NCBI GenBank assembly: GCA_030446465.1
Contig: JAUJNI010000002.1
Location: 845,069 to 881,172, forward strand
Direction: 5' to 3'
DNA: 36,104 nucleotides
DNA from: Actinomycetota bacterium
Lineage (GTDB): Bacteria > Actinomycetota > CADDZG01 > WHSQ01
The notes under the pieces were generated by a model. The model was not told the DNA's origin. It did not search any database and saw only the letters and a list, made by a program, of their open reading frames with translations. The position numbers were made by a program, and so were the translations under genes. Positions 15,429-23,786 of this stretch are shown here, piece by piece; position 1 is the first letter of the stretch; each line of letters starts with the position of its first letter.

Positions 15429-15841
15429 GGAACCTCACCGGGCCTTACGGCGCTCGCAACGACATCTACGGGAAGCGGAAGTGGGAAAGGCCCCGGGACA
15501 TTAAGGCGCCCGGTCAAGCGAACCCGGAGAAGCTCGTTGTTGCCGACTTGCTCTGTCGCTACAGCTATCCGCAGATCATCGATGAGGCGCCCCGCGGCCC
15601 TTTGGACGGTCCGCTCGGCGATCACAGCTCCCTCAGTGGCATCCCGACCGAGCTCGATGGCGGCCCTAGCCCCCTCATGCGCAGACGAGATGGCAACATT
15701 TCTTCCATATAGAGCCAAGGCGACTTGGACCACTCCCAGGGTTAGGAGTAAGAGGAAGACGATGGCGAAGACCGCCTCGAGCGGAGCAGCTCCCCGATCG
15801 CACCGAACCCGGGAGTGAGTCAACAACCCAGGCCGCTGCAC
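15425..15841 (-). CDS. TadE-like pilus assembly protein
   Basis: The sequence CDRGAAPLEAVFAIVFLLLLTLGVVQVALALYGRNVAISSAHEGARAA is the TadE-like motif: a Glu at the start of a single membrane helix, followed by the conserved EGARAA region. Products of this kind are pseudopilins of the Tad/Flp system. The longest frame starts at GTG 15841, 22 nt inside the pilin gene. A TTG at 15823 that overlaps the pilin stop (TTGA) is an equally good start. The stop is coupled to the next TadE-like gene. Confidence 0.82.
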   Translation of the reverse strand: MQRPGLLTHSRVRCDRGAAPLEAVFAIVFLLLLTLGVVQVALALYGRNVAISSAHEGARAAIELGRDATEGAVIAERTVQRAAGRLIDDLRIAVATEQVGNNELLRVRLTGRLNVPGPFPLPLPVDVVASAVRPGEVP

Positions 15842-16008
15842 ACCGAGTTGAGCGCACTAGAGACGATCGAGACCAACCGGTCGCGAGCCACGCCCCAAAT
15901 AGCAATGACGAGGGCACTCGTCATCAACACGATAAGAACCCACCCTGGGACATCGCCCTTTTCATCGCTGAGCTTTGCGGACAACCAGGCGTAAAGAAAG
16001 GTACTCAT
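15820..16008 (-). CDS. Candidate Flp-type pilin
   Basis: The 62-residue product has a short charged leader (WLSAKLSDEKGD) followed by one hydrophobic helix (VPGWVLIVLMTSALVIAIWGV) and a small tail, the size and layout of Flp pilins. It sits between tadC and tadE-like genes, where the pilin is usually encoded. The strongest ribosome site of the operon (AAGGAGG, 4 nt from the ATG) precedes it, in line with high expression. The Glu at position 5 after the expected Gly cleavage site is absent, so processing by a standard prepilin peptidase is uncertain. It may be a divergent pilin or a small accessory protein. Confidence 0.65.
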   Translation of the reverse strand: MSTFLYAWLSAKLSDEKGDVPGWVLIVLMTSALVIAIWGVARDRLVSIVSSALNSVCSGLGC

Positions 16009-16020
16009 CTGACCTCCTTC

Positions 16021-16929
16021 TCACGGCACCAATAAGTCGAGCGATGCAAGTCCAGGTAGAAGGGCAAAAACCACGACCACGGGCATGATGAGAAAGACCA
16101 CCGGCACCAGCATCAGGACCTCACGTCTACCACCGAGCTCGATCAGGTAGCGCTTCCGAGCCTCTCGACCGTCATCGGCTTGCGCTCGCAAGACATCTGC
16201 GAGAGGCGAACCGCGTTCAATGCCGGTAACAAGGGCATCGACGAAGCGCGCAATCCCTTGCACCGGCACTCTGCGCTTTAGTTCCTCGAGCGACTCGACC
16301 GTGGGGGCCCCGGCCCTGATGTCCGCCACCACCGCTCGGAACTCGTCACCGATCCCAGACTCGAGGATGCCTGAAACTCGCGCAAGCGCGGCAGGTACCG
16401 ATTCGCCCGCCATTATGGAAAGGGTTATGAGGTCAATGGCTGTGGGCAATTCCTCTTGAAGCCTCGCCCGGCGGGCAGCTACTTGCTTTCCAAGCCACCA
16501 GTCACGGGCCAAAAAGCCAGCGGCAAAGGCGATCACGGTAAGAAACGGCAAGGCGCGTACATCGACGTCAAAGCCCGCCGATGCGCCGGCCGTCATCAGC
16601 GCCCATGAACCGACCATAGAGGTCACCGCCCAAACGACCTGGTCGAGGCGGTAGGCGGCAGGGCCCATGGTCTCTCCGGCTGCTCTCAGGCGCTCACCCA
16701 GGTATCGATCCCCGGACATACCGAGCCGGCTCGTTCGACGTTCGAGCCAATGCTCGGCCGTGCGCCACCTAGAGGTCCCGGGGCTCACGAGCAATCTGCT
16801 CCGCTTGCTCTGCAGTCCGCTCAAGTACGGCTCGACGCGTGCACTCATCCGTCCGGCTCGGACGGCGGGGATACCGAAGAATGCGACGAGCAAGCCCGTT
16901 GCTGCTAGGAGGGGCGCCAGCGTTGTCAT
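16021..16929 (-). CDS. tadC: Tad pilus inner-membrane platform protein TadC (T2SSF domain)
   Basis: The 302-residue protein has a type II secretion F domain: LQEELPTAIDLITLSIMAGESVPAALARV, with the family PxAIDLL-type helix and AGxS segment. A C-terminal hydrophobic helix VLMLVPVVFLIMPVVVVFALLPG follows, and N-terminal and central membrane helices are visible. TadB and TadC form the platform that works with the TadA ATPase. The ATG overlaps the tadB stop by 1 nt (TAATG). Its stop is 12 nt before the candidate pilin gene. Confidence 0.9.
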   Translation of the reverse strand: MTTLAPLLAATGLLVAFFGIPAVRAGRMSARVEPYLSGLQSKRSRLLVSPGTSRWRTAEHWLERRTSRLGMSGDRYLGERLRAAGETMGPAAYRLDQVVWAVTSMVGSWALMTAGASAGFDVDVRALPFLTVIAFAAGFLARDWWLGKQVAARRARLQEELPTAIDLITLSIMAGESVPAALARVSGILESGIGDEFRAVVADIRAGAPTVESLEELKRRVPVQGIARFVDALVTGIERGSPLADVLRAQADDGREARKRYLIELGGRREVLMLVPVVFLIMPVVVVFALLPGLASLDLLVP

Positions 16930-17777
16930 TAGTGCAACCGCCTCTGCTCAGGGAGGCGAGCAGCTCGCAACATGAGCCGATATCCCGCGATCGTCGCGAC
17001 GGCGCCGACCACTATGACTCCTATTCCGCTCGAGGAGCTGTAGGCGGCGGAAGCCTCCGGCTTGGTCGACATCATCAAGAGGACGAGCCAGGGCGCGGCA
17101 GCGGCGACGCGCGCTGCCGTAACCGTCCACGACCAGCGAGCCTCGATCTCCTTACGTGTGCGCAGGTCTTCGGCCACAAAGTCACCAACAGTCCTGAGTA
17201 CGCGCACCAGATCGGTACCACCAACCTGATGCGCGAGCGTCAGGGCGGCTATAACGTGATCGGCCACAGGGTCGGACAAACTTTCCCGTAGACGCTCTAA
17301 CCCTGCCTGGAAACTGCCGGTCGCTCGGTATGACGATGCGAATGACTTGAAGCTGGGCCGGAGGTCTTCCGGCCCCCGCTCCGCCAACGCAGAGCAAGCC
17401 TCGGGAAGCGAGATCCCCGCGCGCACTCCGGACACGAGCACCGCGATGGCATCCGGCCAGGCCTCGCGAAAGCGACGACGCCTTCTGTTGCGGCGCGACC
17501 GCAGCACGGTGAAGGGAAGCACTGCTGCCCCAAGAAAGAAGGGGGCGCTGACTACCAAGGAAGACGTAACGCCGGTCACCAGTATCCCCGTAGCGACCGC
17601 GGCCGCGCCTGATGCAACTACCAGGCGCCCTCCCGTCATTTTTGGGGATCCAGACTCAACAGCTAGCTGATCCAAGCGGCGAAGCAACGACCGTGACCGG
17701 GGCTCGGAGGATCCCGTCAACCCCTCATACAACAGCAGAAGACCAAGGGCTCCGAGGGTCGATACGAAGACGGTCAT
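16929..17777 (-). CDS. tadB: Tad pilus inner-membrane platform protein TadB (T2SSF domain)
   Basis: From the ATG at 17777 the protein begins MTVFVSTLGALGLLLLYEGL (first membrane helix). The central T2SSF domain reads RFREAWPDAIAVLVSGVRAGISLPEACSALAERGP, followed later by SDPVADHVIAALTLAHQVGGTDLVRVLRTVGDFV. The C-terminus is a membrane hairpin. The ATG overlaps the tadA stop (ATGA, 17774-17777), which rules out the 24-codon upstream extension. It forms the membrane platform with TadC. Confidence 0.9.
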   Translation of the reverse strand: MTVFVSTLGALGLLLLYEGLTGSSEPRSRSLLRRLDQLAVESGSPKMTGGRLVVASGAAAVATGILVTGVTSSLVVSAPFFLGAAVLPFTVLRSRRNRRRRRFREAWPDAIAVLVSGVRAGISLPEACSALAERGPEDLRPSFKSFASSYRATGSFQAGLERLRESLSDPVADHVIAALTLAHQVGGTDLVRVLRTVGDFVAEDLRTRKEIEARWSWTVTAARVAAAAPWLVLLMMSTKPEASAAYSSSSGIGVIVVGAVATIAGYRLMLRAARLPEQRRLH

Positions 17778-18994
17778 GGAATCAGCTCGTTCAGGGCGAT
17801 GCCGGCAGCTCGAAATCGCTCGGCGTAGGGAGGGTGCTGTCCCGACCACCTAAGGACCTCTCCATGCCGCTCCCACAGAGAAACCGTCTCGATGCGACTA
17901 CCTTCCACCCGTCCCGTGAGGCCGCGAATCTCCGACACCACCCGGCCTCGCTGATCCTGCGTCAGGTGAACAATCAGGTGTATAGATGACGCCACGGTCG
18001 GCACGACGAAATCGTGAGTCACGTTCTTCCCGGCGAGCAGAGGAAGCGTGCAAAGCTTGGCGACCGCTTCTAGGGCACTATTGGCGTGGATGGAGGTCAT
18101 CCCCGGCAATCCAGAGTTGAGCGCGACCAGTAGATCAAACGCCTCATGTTGACGGACCTCTCCCACGATCATGCGGTCGGGCCGCATGCGAAGGGCCTCG
18201 ACGATCAGACGTCGGAGGTCGATCTCGCCTCTTCCCTCCAAGTTGACCTGTCTTGTTTGCAGCGAGACCACGTCCGGTAGGGGTACTTGCAGCTCGAAAA
18301 CCTCCTCGCACGTGATCACTCGCTCTCGGGCGGGAATTGCAGCCGCAAGGCAATTCAGCATGGTTGTCTTGCCGGTCTGTGTGCCTCCGGCGACGACGAT
18401 GTTCAGGCCGGCTCGCACTGCTGCTTCAAGGAAGCGTGCAGTGGCGTGGTCGAGGGATCCAAGTCGCACGAGCTCGTCAAGTCCATGTGCCCGAAGAATG
18501 AACTTCCTGATGTTGACCGCCCAGTGATGCCGAGTGATATCCGGGATTGCAACGTGAAGTCGTGATCCATCGGCGAGCATCGCGTCAACGAAGGGGGTCG
18601 AAAGGTCCAAGCGCCGGCCACTGGTTCGCAGCATCCGCTCGACCAGATCCCGAATCTCGTCGGAGCTCAATACCACGTTGGTTAGAACATGGCGCCCTTC
18701 ACGAGCGCAAAAGACCTTCCCCGGCGCATTGATCCAAATCTCCTCGACATGGGGGTCATCCATGAGGGGCTGCAGTCGGCCGAACCCGGCGATCCGATCA
18801 ACAAGCGCCTTACGTAACGCCCGTCGGTCCTCGATGCGTGGTAGGTCGGTCGTCTGCATGCGGCGCTCATAGTCGACGAGCACCTCCTCGATCAGTCGTT
18901 CGACACCCGAGTGACCGGTCCGGGAAGGATCAACGCCGCGCTGGCGGACCAACTCCTTGACCTCATCCTCGATGATGCTAAGTGGGCGCATCAC
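17774..18994 (-). CDS. tadA: Tad pilus assembly ATPase TadA/CpaF
   Basis: This is a VirB11-like secretion ATPase (406 residues) that powers Tad/Flp pilus assembly at the cytoplasmic face. Visible features are IAGFGRLQPLMDDPHVEEIWIN (residues 68-89), the Walker A AGGTQTGKTT (202-211), the Asp box VITCEEVFELQ, and the Walker B/His-box region RPDRMIVGEVRQHEAFDLLVALNSGLPGMTSIHANS. Walker A has Gln-Thr where GSGKT is usual, which still keeps the GK[T/S] core. Both ends overlap neighbours by 4 nt (tadZ-like and tadB). Confidence 0.93.
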   Translation of the reverse strand: MMRPLSIIEDEVKELVRQRGVDPSRTGHSGVERLIEEVLVDYERRMQTTDLPRIEDRRALRKALVDRIAGFGRLQPLMDDPHVEEIWINAPGKVFCAREGRHVLTNVVLSSDEIRDLVERMLRTSGRRLDLSTPFVDAMLADGSRLHVAIPDITRHHWAVNIRKFILRAHGLDELVRLGSLDHATARFLEAAVRAGLNIVVAGGTQTGKTTMLNCLAAAIPARERVITCEEVFELQVPLPDVVSLQTRQVNLEGRGEIDLRRLIVEALRMRPDRMIVGEVRQHEAFDLLVALNSGLPGMTSIHANSALEAVAKLCTLPLLAGKNVTHDFVVPTVASSIHLIVHLTQDQRGRVVSEIRGLTGRVEGSRIETVSLWERHGEVLRWSGQHPPYAERFRAAGIALNELIP

Positions 18995-20208
18995 ATCGAT
19001 CTCGTTCCCGCAAGCCGCGACAGAAGCCCAACGGTCTTGACGCGACCACCGATGAATGCCGCTACGTCGCGAACGACCGCCCTCACATCCGAGTTAGGAC
19101 GCTCTTCGACGAGCGAGCAGCCATTGTGAACAGCTCTTGCAAACTCCTGTGGTCTATCGGGCACCGCTGCAATAGGTCGCCGACCGAGGTGTCTGTAAAG
19201 GATGTCGGTTACCTCCCGCCGCTCGGATGGACGGACGCGATTGAGGACAATGGACACAGCTTCGGGATCAGCGAGCTCAACTACGTCTCCAAAAGACCAG
19301 ATGAAGTTCTTGATACCGATCGGATCGGCTCGGCATAGGGCGATGACCCTGTCCGCCGCCGTCAAGGTAGCCCTCGCCATACGGTTGCGACCACCTCCTG
19401 ACGGTGCATAAGGGGAGCTGTCTGCCTCTATGCAGAAGCCGACGTCACAGACGGTGTAGGCGAAAGAAGCGCGACAGAAGCTCAGCAGCTCTCGCCACCC
19501 GAGGTCAGAGATCTCTGCCCACAGGTCGGAGCGCGGCAGCCCCGGCAGGACGATTGGTCCATTCGGTGATGCCCGTCTGAGATTGCCGAGGAACTCCTCT
19601 TTCTCGAGCGAGTCCCTGGCCGCGAGCGTTGAGGCCCACAATACGGTTGGCAACTCCTCGACAATGCCCAGCAACTGAAGAACATCCCCCCCATAGGAAT
19701 CGCCGTCCACCAGAAGCACCTCAGCTCCGCCCCCGGCGAGCTCTACTGCAAGCTCGACAGAGATGGTCGTCCGGCCGGGGGATCCTTTGGGACCCCAGAC
19801 CGCAATGAGCTTGCCGTCCGCCTGGCGGCTTGCTACAGATGCAGCGGTCGCGGCACTTGGCTGCACGGTAGCCCGGCACGCTTCTAAGACCACATGAGCC
19901 GAGACGCCGGCCTCGAGAACTCTGCCTCCTAAGCGCTCCAGCCGCTCGTCCTCGAGGGCATTGTCGGCGAGACCGACTAGACGTATCCCCTTCGCCGCCG
20001 CCTCCTCGGCCGTTTGCCTGTCGAGCCAGCCGGGGGCTCCTATAGATACGATGGCGTCGAGGTTCCCACCGCGAACCGCCGCCAGAACCTCCACCCTGTC
20101 AACGCACCTGAAGACGAGGTCTACGTCGTCCATCGCGCTGAGCTGCGTCGCGAGCGCCGCCTCTCTCTCGGGATCGCCCGCAAGCGTGACCAGCCGAATC
20201 CGCATCAC
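18991..20208 (-). CDS. CpaE/TadZ-like ParA-family localisation ATPase
   Basis: The protein (405 residues) has an N-terminal receiver-like region (about 1-110) and a ParA/MinD-like domain starting KLIAVWGPKGSPGRTTISVELA (deviant Walker A at 141-148), then VLLVDGDSYGGDV. CpaE/TadZ proteins place the Tad machine at a cell site. The first lysine of the deviant Walker A (KG) is kept, but the core reads PGRTT instead of VGKTT, so the catalytic lysine is Arg here. It may bind nucleotide without efficient hydrolysis, as reported for some TadZ. It overlaps the cpaB-like and tadA genes by 4 nt each. Confidence 0.86.
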   Translation of the reverse strand: MMRIRLVTLAGDPEREAALATQLSAMDDVDLVFRCVDRVEVLAAVRGGNLDAIVSIGAPGWLDRQTAEEAAAKGIRLVGLADNALEDERLERLGGRVLEAGVSAHVVLEACRATVQPSAATAASVASRQADGKLIAVWGPKGSPGRTTISVELAVELAGGGAEVLLVDGDSYGGDVLQLLGIVEELPTVLWASTLAARDSLEKEEFLGNLRRASPNGPIVLPGLPRSDLWAEISDLGWRELLSFCRASFAYTVCDVGFCIEADSSPYAPSGGGRNRMARATLTAADRVIALCRADPIGIKNFIWSFGDVVELADPEAVSIVLNRVRPSERREVTDILYRHLGRRPIAAVPDRPQEFARAVHNGCSLVEERPNSDVRAVVRDVAAFIGGRVKTVGLLSRLAGTRSM

Positions 20209-20912
20209 GGGAAGTCACCGGCCCGCACGGTTACGTCCGACCCTTCATTCGCATCTGCGTCGACGCGGACGATGTCAAGATCGGCACTTCGAATCGCGAA
20301 GGCGAGTCGAGCTGCTTCCTCCGGAGTAACGGACACGGTCACACCCACGGCCGCCTCTTCCTCAACGACCAGACCGCCCGATTTCACTATGTCGAGTACC
20401 GAGACTGCCCTCACGAGCAGGAGCGTCCTCGCCCGAGCATCCCCCGCATCAAAAGTTCCAAAGACGTCAATCCGATCACCCGGCCGGAGTGCGCCACCCA
20501 CGGCATGCTCTGGGGCCACGGGGATTGTCATCGAGCGGCCGGCCCCCGCCAGCGCCTCATCGGCGACCGAACCGCTGGAAACAAGCTCGCCCTGCATCAC
20601 GGGACGCGTGAGCACCGCACCCTCGAGGTCAGTGGACGCCATCAGGTAGTGGTCCATTAGCTCCGGCGGAAGGTGTACGGCTTTGGCGACCAAGTCGCCG
20701 GACTCCAGCTCCTGATCCTGAGGGAGATCGCGTGCCGCGGTCCACACGTCAACCGTGCTCTGCGCGTCCTTCAACACCCGCTGTCCCGCTAACAGTGCGG
20801 CGCAAAACAGCAGCAGGCCCAACGCTGTGCGCAGGTTCGCCCAGGAGGGACGACTGACGCGAGCCGCACGTCCAACCTCCGCCACTGTCACCGGTCCACT
20901 CCTCCAGAGCAA
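20205..20912 (-). CDS. CpaB/RcpC-like SAF-domain pilus assembly protein
   Basis: The 235-residue protein has one N-terminal membrane helix (LGLLLFCAALLAGQRV, about 31-46). A SAF-like domain follows (VWTAARDLPQDQELESGDLVAKAVHLPPELM), with GAVLTRPVMQGELVSSG, and then an RcpC/CpaB C-terminal domain with RSMTIPVAPEHAVGGALRPGDRIDVFGTF. CpaB acts in the periplasm/cell wall during Tad pilus assembly. It is the first gene of the minus-strand Tad operon, divergent from the BldC-like gene over 59 bp, so the operon promoter must lie there. Confidence 0.86.
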   Translation of the reverse strand: MLWRSGPVTVAEVGRAARVSRPSWANLRTALGLLLFCAALLAGQRVLKDAQSTVDVWTAARDLPQDQELESGDLVAKAVHLPPELMDHYLMASTDLEGAVLTRPVMQGELVSSGSVADEALAGAGRSMTIPVAPEHAVGGALRPGDRIDVFGTFDAGDARARTLLLVRAVSVLDIVKSGGLVVEEEAAVGVTVSVTPEEAARLAFAIRSADLDIVRVDADANEGSDVTVRAGDFP

Positions 20913-20971
20913 AGGCGTGCAAATGAAGCCAAAGCCATGGAGCCGACACTAGTGAGAGTTATCCTGGCACC

Positions 20972-21238
20972 ATGTCTCCGACCGTGGAGGAACCCGAGGA
21001 CCGGCGCAGGACTCCGGGGATCGAGCCCCGCCTGCTCACGCTCGAGGACGTAGCCACCTATCTCAACGTGCGAGTCGCCCAGGTCTACGCGCTGGTTCGA
21101 TCCGGGGACCTGCCCGCCCTCAAGATCGGAGGTCGGGGGGTTTGGCGGGTGGACCGGACGCAACTCGACGCCTACATCGACAAGCTTCATGAGGACGCAG
21201 AAGCAAGGGCTAAAGCTCACCGGCTGAATCCCCGCTAA
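20972..21238 (+). CDS. BldC-like MerR-type helix-turn-helix regulator
   Basis: The 88-residue product has the excisionase/BldC pattern: LLTLEDVATYLNVRVAQVYALVRSGDLPALKIGGRGVWRVDRTQLDAYID. This is a winged MerR-like helix-turn-helix without an effector domain. In Streptomyces BldC controls development by cooperative binding to promoter repeats. The gene is divergent from the Tad operon, so it may regulate it. A possible -10 box TATCCT (20960-20965) lies 6 nt before the ATG, again a leaderless arrangement. Its last 29 nt overlap the convergent gene at 21210. Confidence 0.85.
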   Translation: MSPTVEEPEDRRRTPGIEPRLLTLEDVATYLNVRVAQVYALVRSGDLPALKIGGRGVWRVDRTQLDAYIDKLHEDAEARAKAHRLNPR

Positions 21239-21719
21239 TCAGTCGAACTTGCCTCACTCCGCCGCGGCCGACGACGAAGCGCCCGGCCGGGGCATCGAGG
21301 ACCAGATGGTCCGGCGTCGCGTGGACCAAAACACCGTTATAGGAACGGCCATCTGCCTCCACCGCAACGCTAGCGCCGGCTCGAGCCCATGTCCTCATCA
21401 CGGTTAGCAAGGATGTTGCTGCCTCGCGGGGAGGCCTGTAATCACCGCCCGTGACGAAGGTTGCGTACGCCGAGGCAACCAGCCTCGGAGGGTCTCCCGC
21501 GATGACGTAGTCGGCCCCAACTATGGAGACCGGTATCGCTGCTCCGTCTTCTAAGAGAAGGCGAAGAGGTCCACCGCGAAGAAGTACTTCTTGCAACGGC
21601 TGGTCCTGCCCCAAGCTGAACGCCAGGTCGGTTGCGGCCTCTTCCTCCTCGCGATTGACGGCCGCCTCGAAGGTCACCTCGAGAGAGGAGAGCAACCTGT
21701 CAAGTTGAGGGTCCGCCAT
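21210..21719 (-). CDS. Unknown protein, 169 residues
   Basis: No family was recognised. The first third is acidic and helical (DRLLSSLEVTFEAAVNREEEEAATDLAF). The remainder is rich in short beta-strands, with an ending such as NGVLVHATPDHLVLDAPAGRFVVGRGGVRQVRLISGD that resembles a small SH3/Sm-like barrel; this is an impression only. There is no signal peptide or membrane helix. It is convergent with the BldC-like gene and overlaps it by 29 nt, and is divergent from the LysM gene. Codon and base use match the neighbours, so it is likely a real gene. Confidence 0.7.
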   Translation of the reverse strand: MADPQLDRLLSSLEVTFEAAVNREEEEAATDLAFSLGQDQPLQEVLLRGGPLRLLLEDGAAIPVSIVGADYVIAGDPPRLVASAYATFVTGGDYRPPREAATSLLTVMRTWARAGASVAVEADGRSYNGVLVHATPDHLVLDAPAGRFVVGRGGVRQVRLISGDSAGEL

Positions 21720-21790
21720 CCCTTGCCCCCGCTAGTTCGACGCCCGCCGCGACACTGCCACATTTCTTGAAGCAAGTCAAAAGCAGGCTA

Positions 21791-21819
21791 TTGACATGCG
21801 CACGCGCTTCTTATATCTA
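21791..21819 (+). promoter_or_regulatory. Consensus-like promoter for the LysM gene
   Basis: TTGACA (21791-21796) and TATCTA (21814-21819) are spaced by 17 bp in an AT-rich stretch of an otherwise GC-rich region. Transcription would start near 21826, leaving a leader of about 15 nt before the ATG at 21841. Confidence 0.6.
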
Positions 21820-21840
21820 TATCACGGCAAATGAACGTAA

Positions 21841-22590
21841 ATGGACTCAACGGGAGGCTTTGTGGAGACCGAAGTTGGGGGGTCGTGGGCCGTTGTCGGG
21901 CCGGCCGCACAAATCACCCTGCTCATATCCCTTGCATATCTGGTCGCGAGGGGCCTGAGATACCTCGGTGGCGAAGCGATACGCCGGGGGTGGCGGCCAG
22001 CGTCCCTTCACCGGCTTGCACTTCTCGGCTTCGCCATCGCGTGGGCCTGGGCGCCGGCCACCCGGGCGGTAGGTCAAACGCCTGCGATCTCAGAGCAATC
22101 TGATTCGCCTAAGCCGCCTTGGTCGGGATCGGGTGGGTCCCCCCCTCCTCTCCCACACGTCCCGACCAAGGGCCCGTCATCCCGCGGGGACGGTCCGGTG
22201 GTGCATCCGGCCATCCACGCCCGGCGTCAGACATCCAACACCACGTCTGCGCTGTTCCCGCGGGCGGGAAGGAAATCGGTGCACGGCGAGCGGCTCTCGA
22301 GGTCGGGACCGGCGGGAAACGATCCGGCGGAGGAGCGTTCCGAGCCGACCTCGCCGCTGGAGCGGCACCCCGAAGATCCGGCCTCTTGTTGCTCCCCCCG
22401 CCGCTACGTCGTGCGCTCGGGGGACACCCTGTGGGACATAGCAGCAGAGGTCCTGCGCACAGACAACCCTCGTCGCATCGCTCGTTACTGGCCACGCATT
22501 CACCGTGCGAACCGAGCTCTAATCGGCTCCAATCCACATCTCATTCGACCCGGCCAGGTTCTCGAGTTGCCAGAGCAAGCGGATAAGTGA
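21841..22590 (+). CDS. Membrane-anchored LysM-domain protein
   Basis: The N-terminal part has a hydrophobic segment (AAQITLLISLAYLVARGL, about 22-39) and a second (LALLGFAIAWAWAPATRA, about 59-76). A long Pro/Ser/Gly-rich low-complexity linker follows. The C-terminus is a LysM domain: YVVRSGDTLWDIAAEVL with the later NPHLIRPGQVLELP. LysM binds peptidoglycan, so the protein likely tethers the membrane to the cell wall. ATG 21841 is used; a GTG at 21862 with GGGAGG 4 nt upstream is an alternative. The gene lies beside the Tad operon and upstream of another anchored protein gene. Confidence 0.82.
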   Translation: MDSTGGFVETEVGGSWAVVGPAAQITLLISLAYLVARGLRYLGGEAIRRGWRPASLHRLALLGFAIAWAWAPATRAVGQTPAISEQSDSPKPPWSGSGGSPPPLPHVPTKGPSSRGDGPVVHPAIHARRQTSNTTSALFPRAGRKSVHGERLSRSGPAGNDPAEERSEPTSPLERHPEDPASCCSPRRYVVRSGDTLWDIAAEVLRTDNPRRIARYWPRIHRANRALIGSNPHLIRPGQVLELPEQADK

Positions 22591-22665
22591 ACGGTTTCCT
22601 GCGGGTTGCCACTCGGAACGGCCCCGGGAGCGCGGCCCAGAGCCACCAGGTGGCGACCCTGCAGG

Positions 22666-23187
22666 ATGTCTAGAAGAACGAGGAGCCTCGTCCTCATTGC
22701 CACGATGATCTTTACAGTCGGAGTTGTCGGCTTCAGGCTCTTGCCCGGAGCCACCGGATCCGGTGACATCGGTCTGGAAGGGGAACCCCCACTCGCCAAT
22801 GCCGATCTAGCCACGGAGTCGCGATCAACTCCGGGGTTAGCACCAACGGTCGAGTCAGACGGGCCCGGGGAAGGTCAGCCCTTAGCGAGCGAGGTGAGCA
22901 CCCTGAGGACCTATGCCGTCGCGTCCCCGGAGTTGGAGGGATTGCCGCCCGACCCCCAACCGGGGACAGAGCTGGAGCTGTGGGTGGCGTGGGAGCCTCC
23001 CATAACCAAGGGGATCCGCTTCCAAAAGCTTCTACCGAGCGTGACCATCCAGCGCGTGCTCCCGGGGCTCACGCCCGAAGAGCCCAGTACGGTGCTGCTG
23101 GGGATCAAGCCGTCCGAGGTCAGCGACCTGCTATATGGCGACCGGTTTGGGTCGCTCAGCGTCGTGATGCTGCCGGCGCCTCCCTGA
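22666..23187 (+). CDS. Unknown membrane-anchored protein, possibly CpaB/RcpC-related
   Basis: From the ATG at 22666 the product is 173 residues. It begins MSRRTRSLVLIATMIFTVGVVGFRLL (basic residues plus one hydrophobic helix), followed by an acidic, disordered stretch. A structured C-terminal part reads TELELWVAWEPPITKGIRFQKLLPSVTIQRVL and EEPSTVLLGIKPSEVSDLLYGDRFGSLSVVML. That end resembles the last domain of CpaB/RcpC, in which a substrate-like repeat is followed by PxEAxxL, but this is a weak impression. A TTG at 22606 gives a longer frame without a better ribosome site. It follows the LysM gene by 75 bp and may be co-transcribed. Confidence 0.7.
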   Translation: MSRRTRSLVLIATMIFTVGVVGFRLLPGATGSGDIGLEGEPPLANADLATESRSTPGLAPTVESDGPGEGQPLASEVSTLRTYAVASPELEGLPPDPQPGTELELWVAWEPPITKGIRFQKLLPSVTIQRVLPGLTPEEPSTVLLGIKPSEVSDLLYGDRFGSLSVVMLPAPP

Positions 23188-23199
23188 GGCGGGCCGCAC

Positions 23200-23679
23200 C
23201 TAGAGACTGTCGCCCAGCTGGCCGCGGACCGCTCCGGCCGGGAACTCCTGGTTGTGGATGTTGACGTAGTAGTTCTCGGGGTTCTTCTGGATGTCTTTGA
23301 TCAGCTTCTTGGAGACACCCTCGACGCAGCCGCTGACGCTTTCGCCCGAGGGCGAGGAGAACAGGGTCACGACGACGGGACCGGCCACTCCCTTGGGGGC
23401 CTCGTGGATGTGGCCGGCAAGCAGCGGTGTGGCGACGTTGGAAGTCGTGATGCTGAAGCAGATGGTTCCGGTCTTGCGGTTGAGCTCGAGGGCCGCGGTG
23501 CCGCTTCCGTCGGGGTCGCCGCACTTCTGGGTGGGGCTGCAAACTTCCTCGGCGCCGCTCAGTGTGGTGGCAAGGGTCTCGACCTGGGGCCGGGCGACGG
23601 CCGCCGTCGCGGACATGGCCGCAGCAATGAGTCCCACCAGGGCCACCGCTAGGACGTTTCTCAGACTTGATTTCCGCAT
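23200..23679 (-). CDS. Secreted CHRD-domain protein
   Basis: The 159-residue product has a signal peptide (MRKSSLRNVLAVALVGLIAAAMSATAAVA, with cleavage likely after AVA). A CHRD (chordin-type) domain follows: TTLSGAEEVCSPTQKCGDPDGSGTAALELN, then LAGHIHEAPKGVAGPVVVTLF, and finally ENYYVNIHNQEFPAGAVRGQL. CHRD domains are extracellular; their bacterial role is unclear. GAGGAGA 5 nt before the ATG fixes the start. The frame stays open upstream through the hydantoinase region, but that extension is antisense-like and not part of this protein. Confidence 0.9.
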   Translation of the reverse strand: MRKSSLRNVLAVALVGLIAAAMSATAAVARPQVETLATTLSGAEEVCSPTQKCGDPDGSGTAALELNRKTGTICFSITTSNVATPLLAGHIHEAPKGVAGPVVVTLFSSPSGESVSGCVEGVSKKLIKDIQKNPENYYVNIHNQEFPAGAVRGQLGDSL

Positions 23680-23786
23680 AACCGTCTCCTCTTCCCCGTC
23701 ACCTCGAACGCCCAATGCGTACCACTGAGTTCGAAGGGCGTGCCGGGAACGGATTGTCCGGCGCACTCCTTGCTCAGGAGTCGCGG

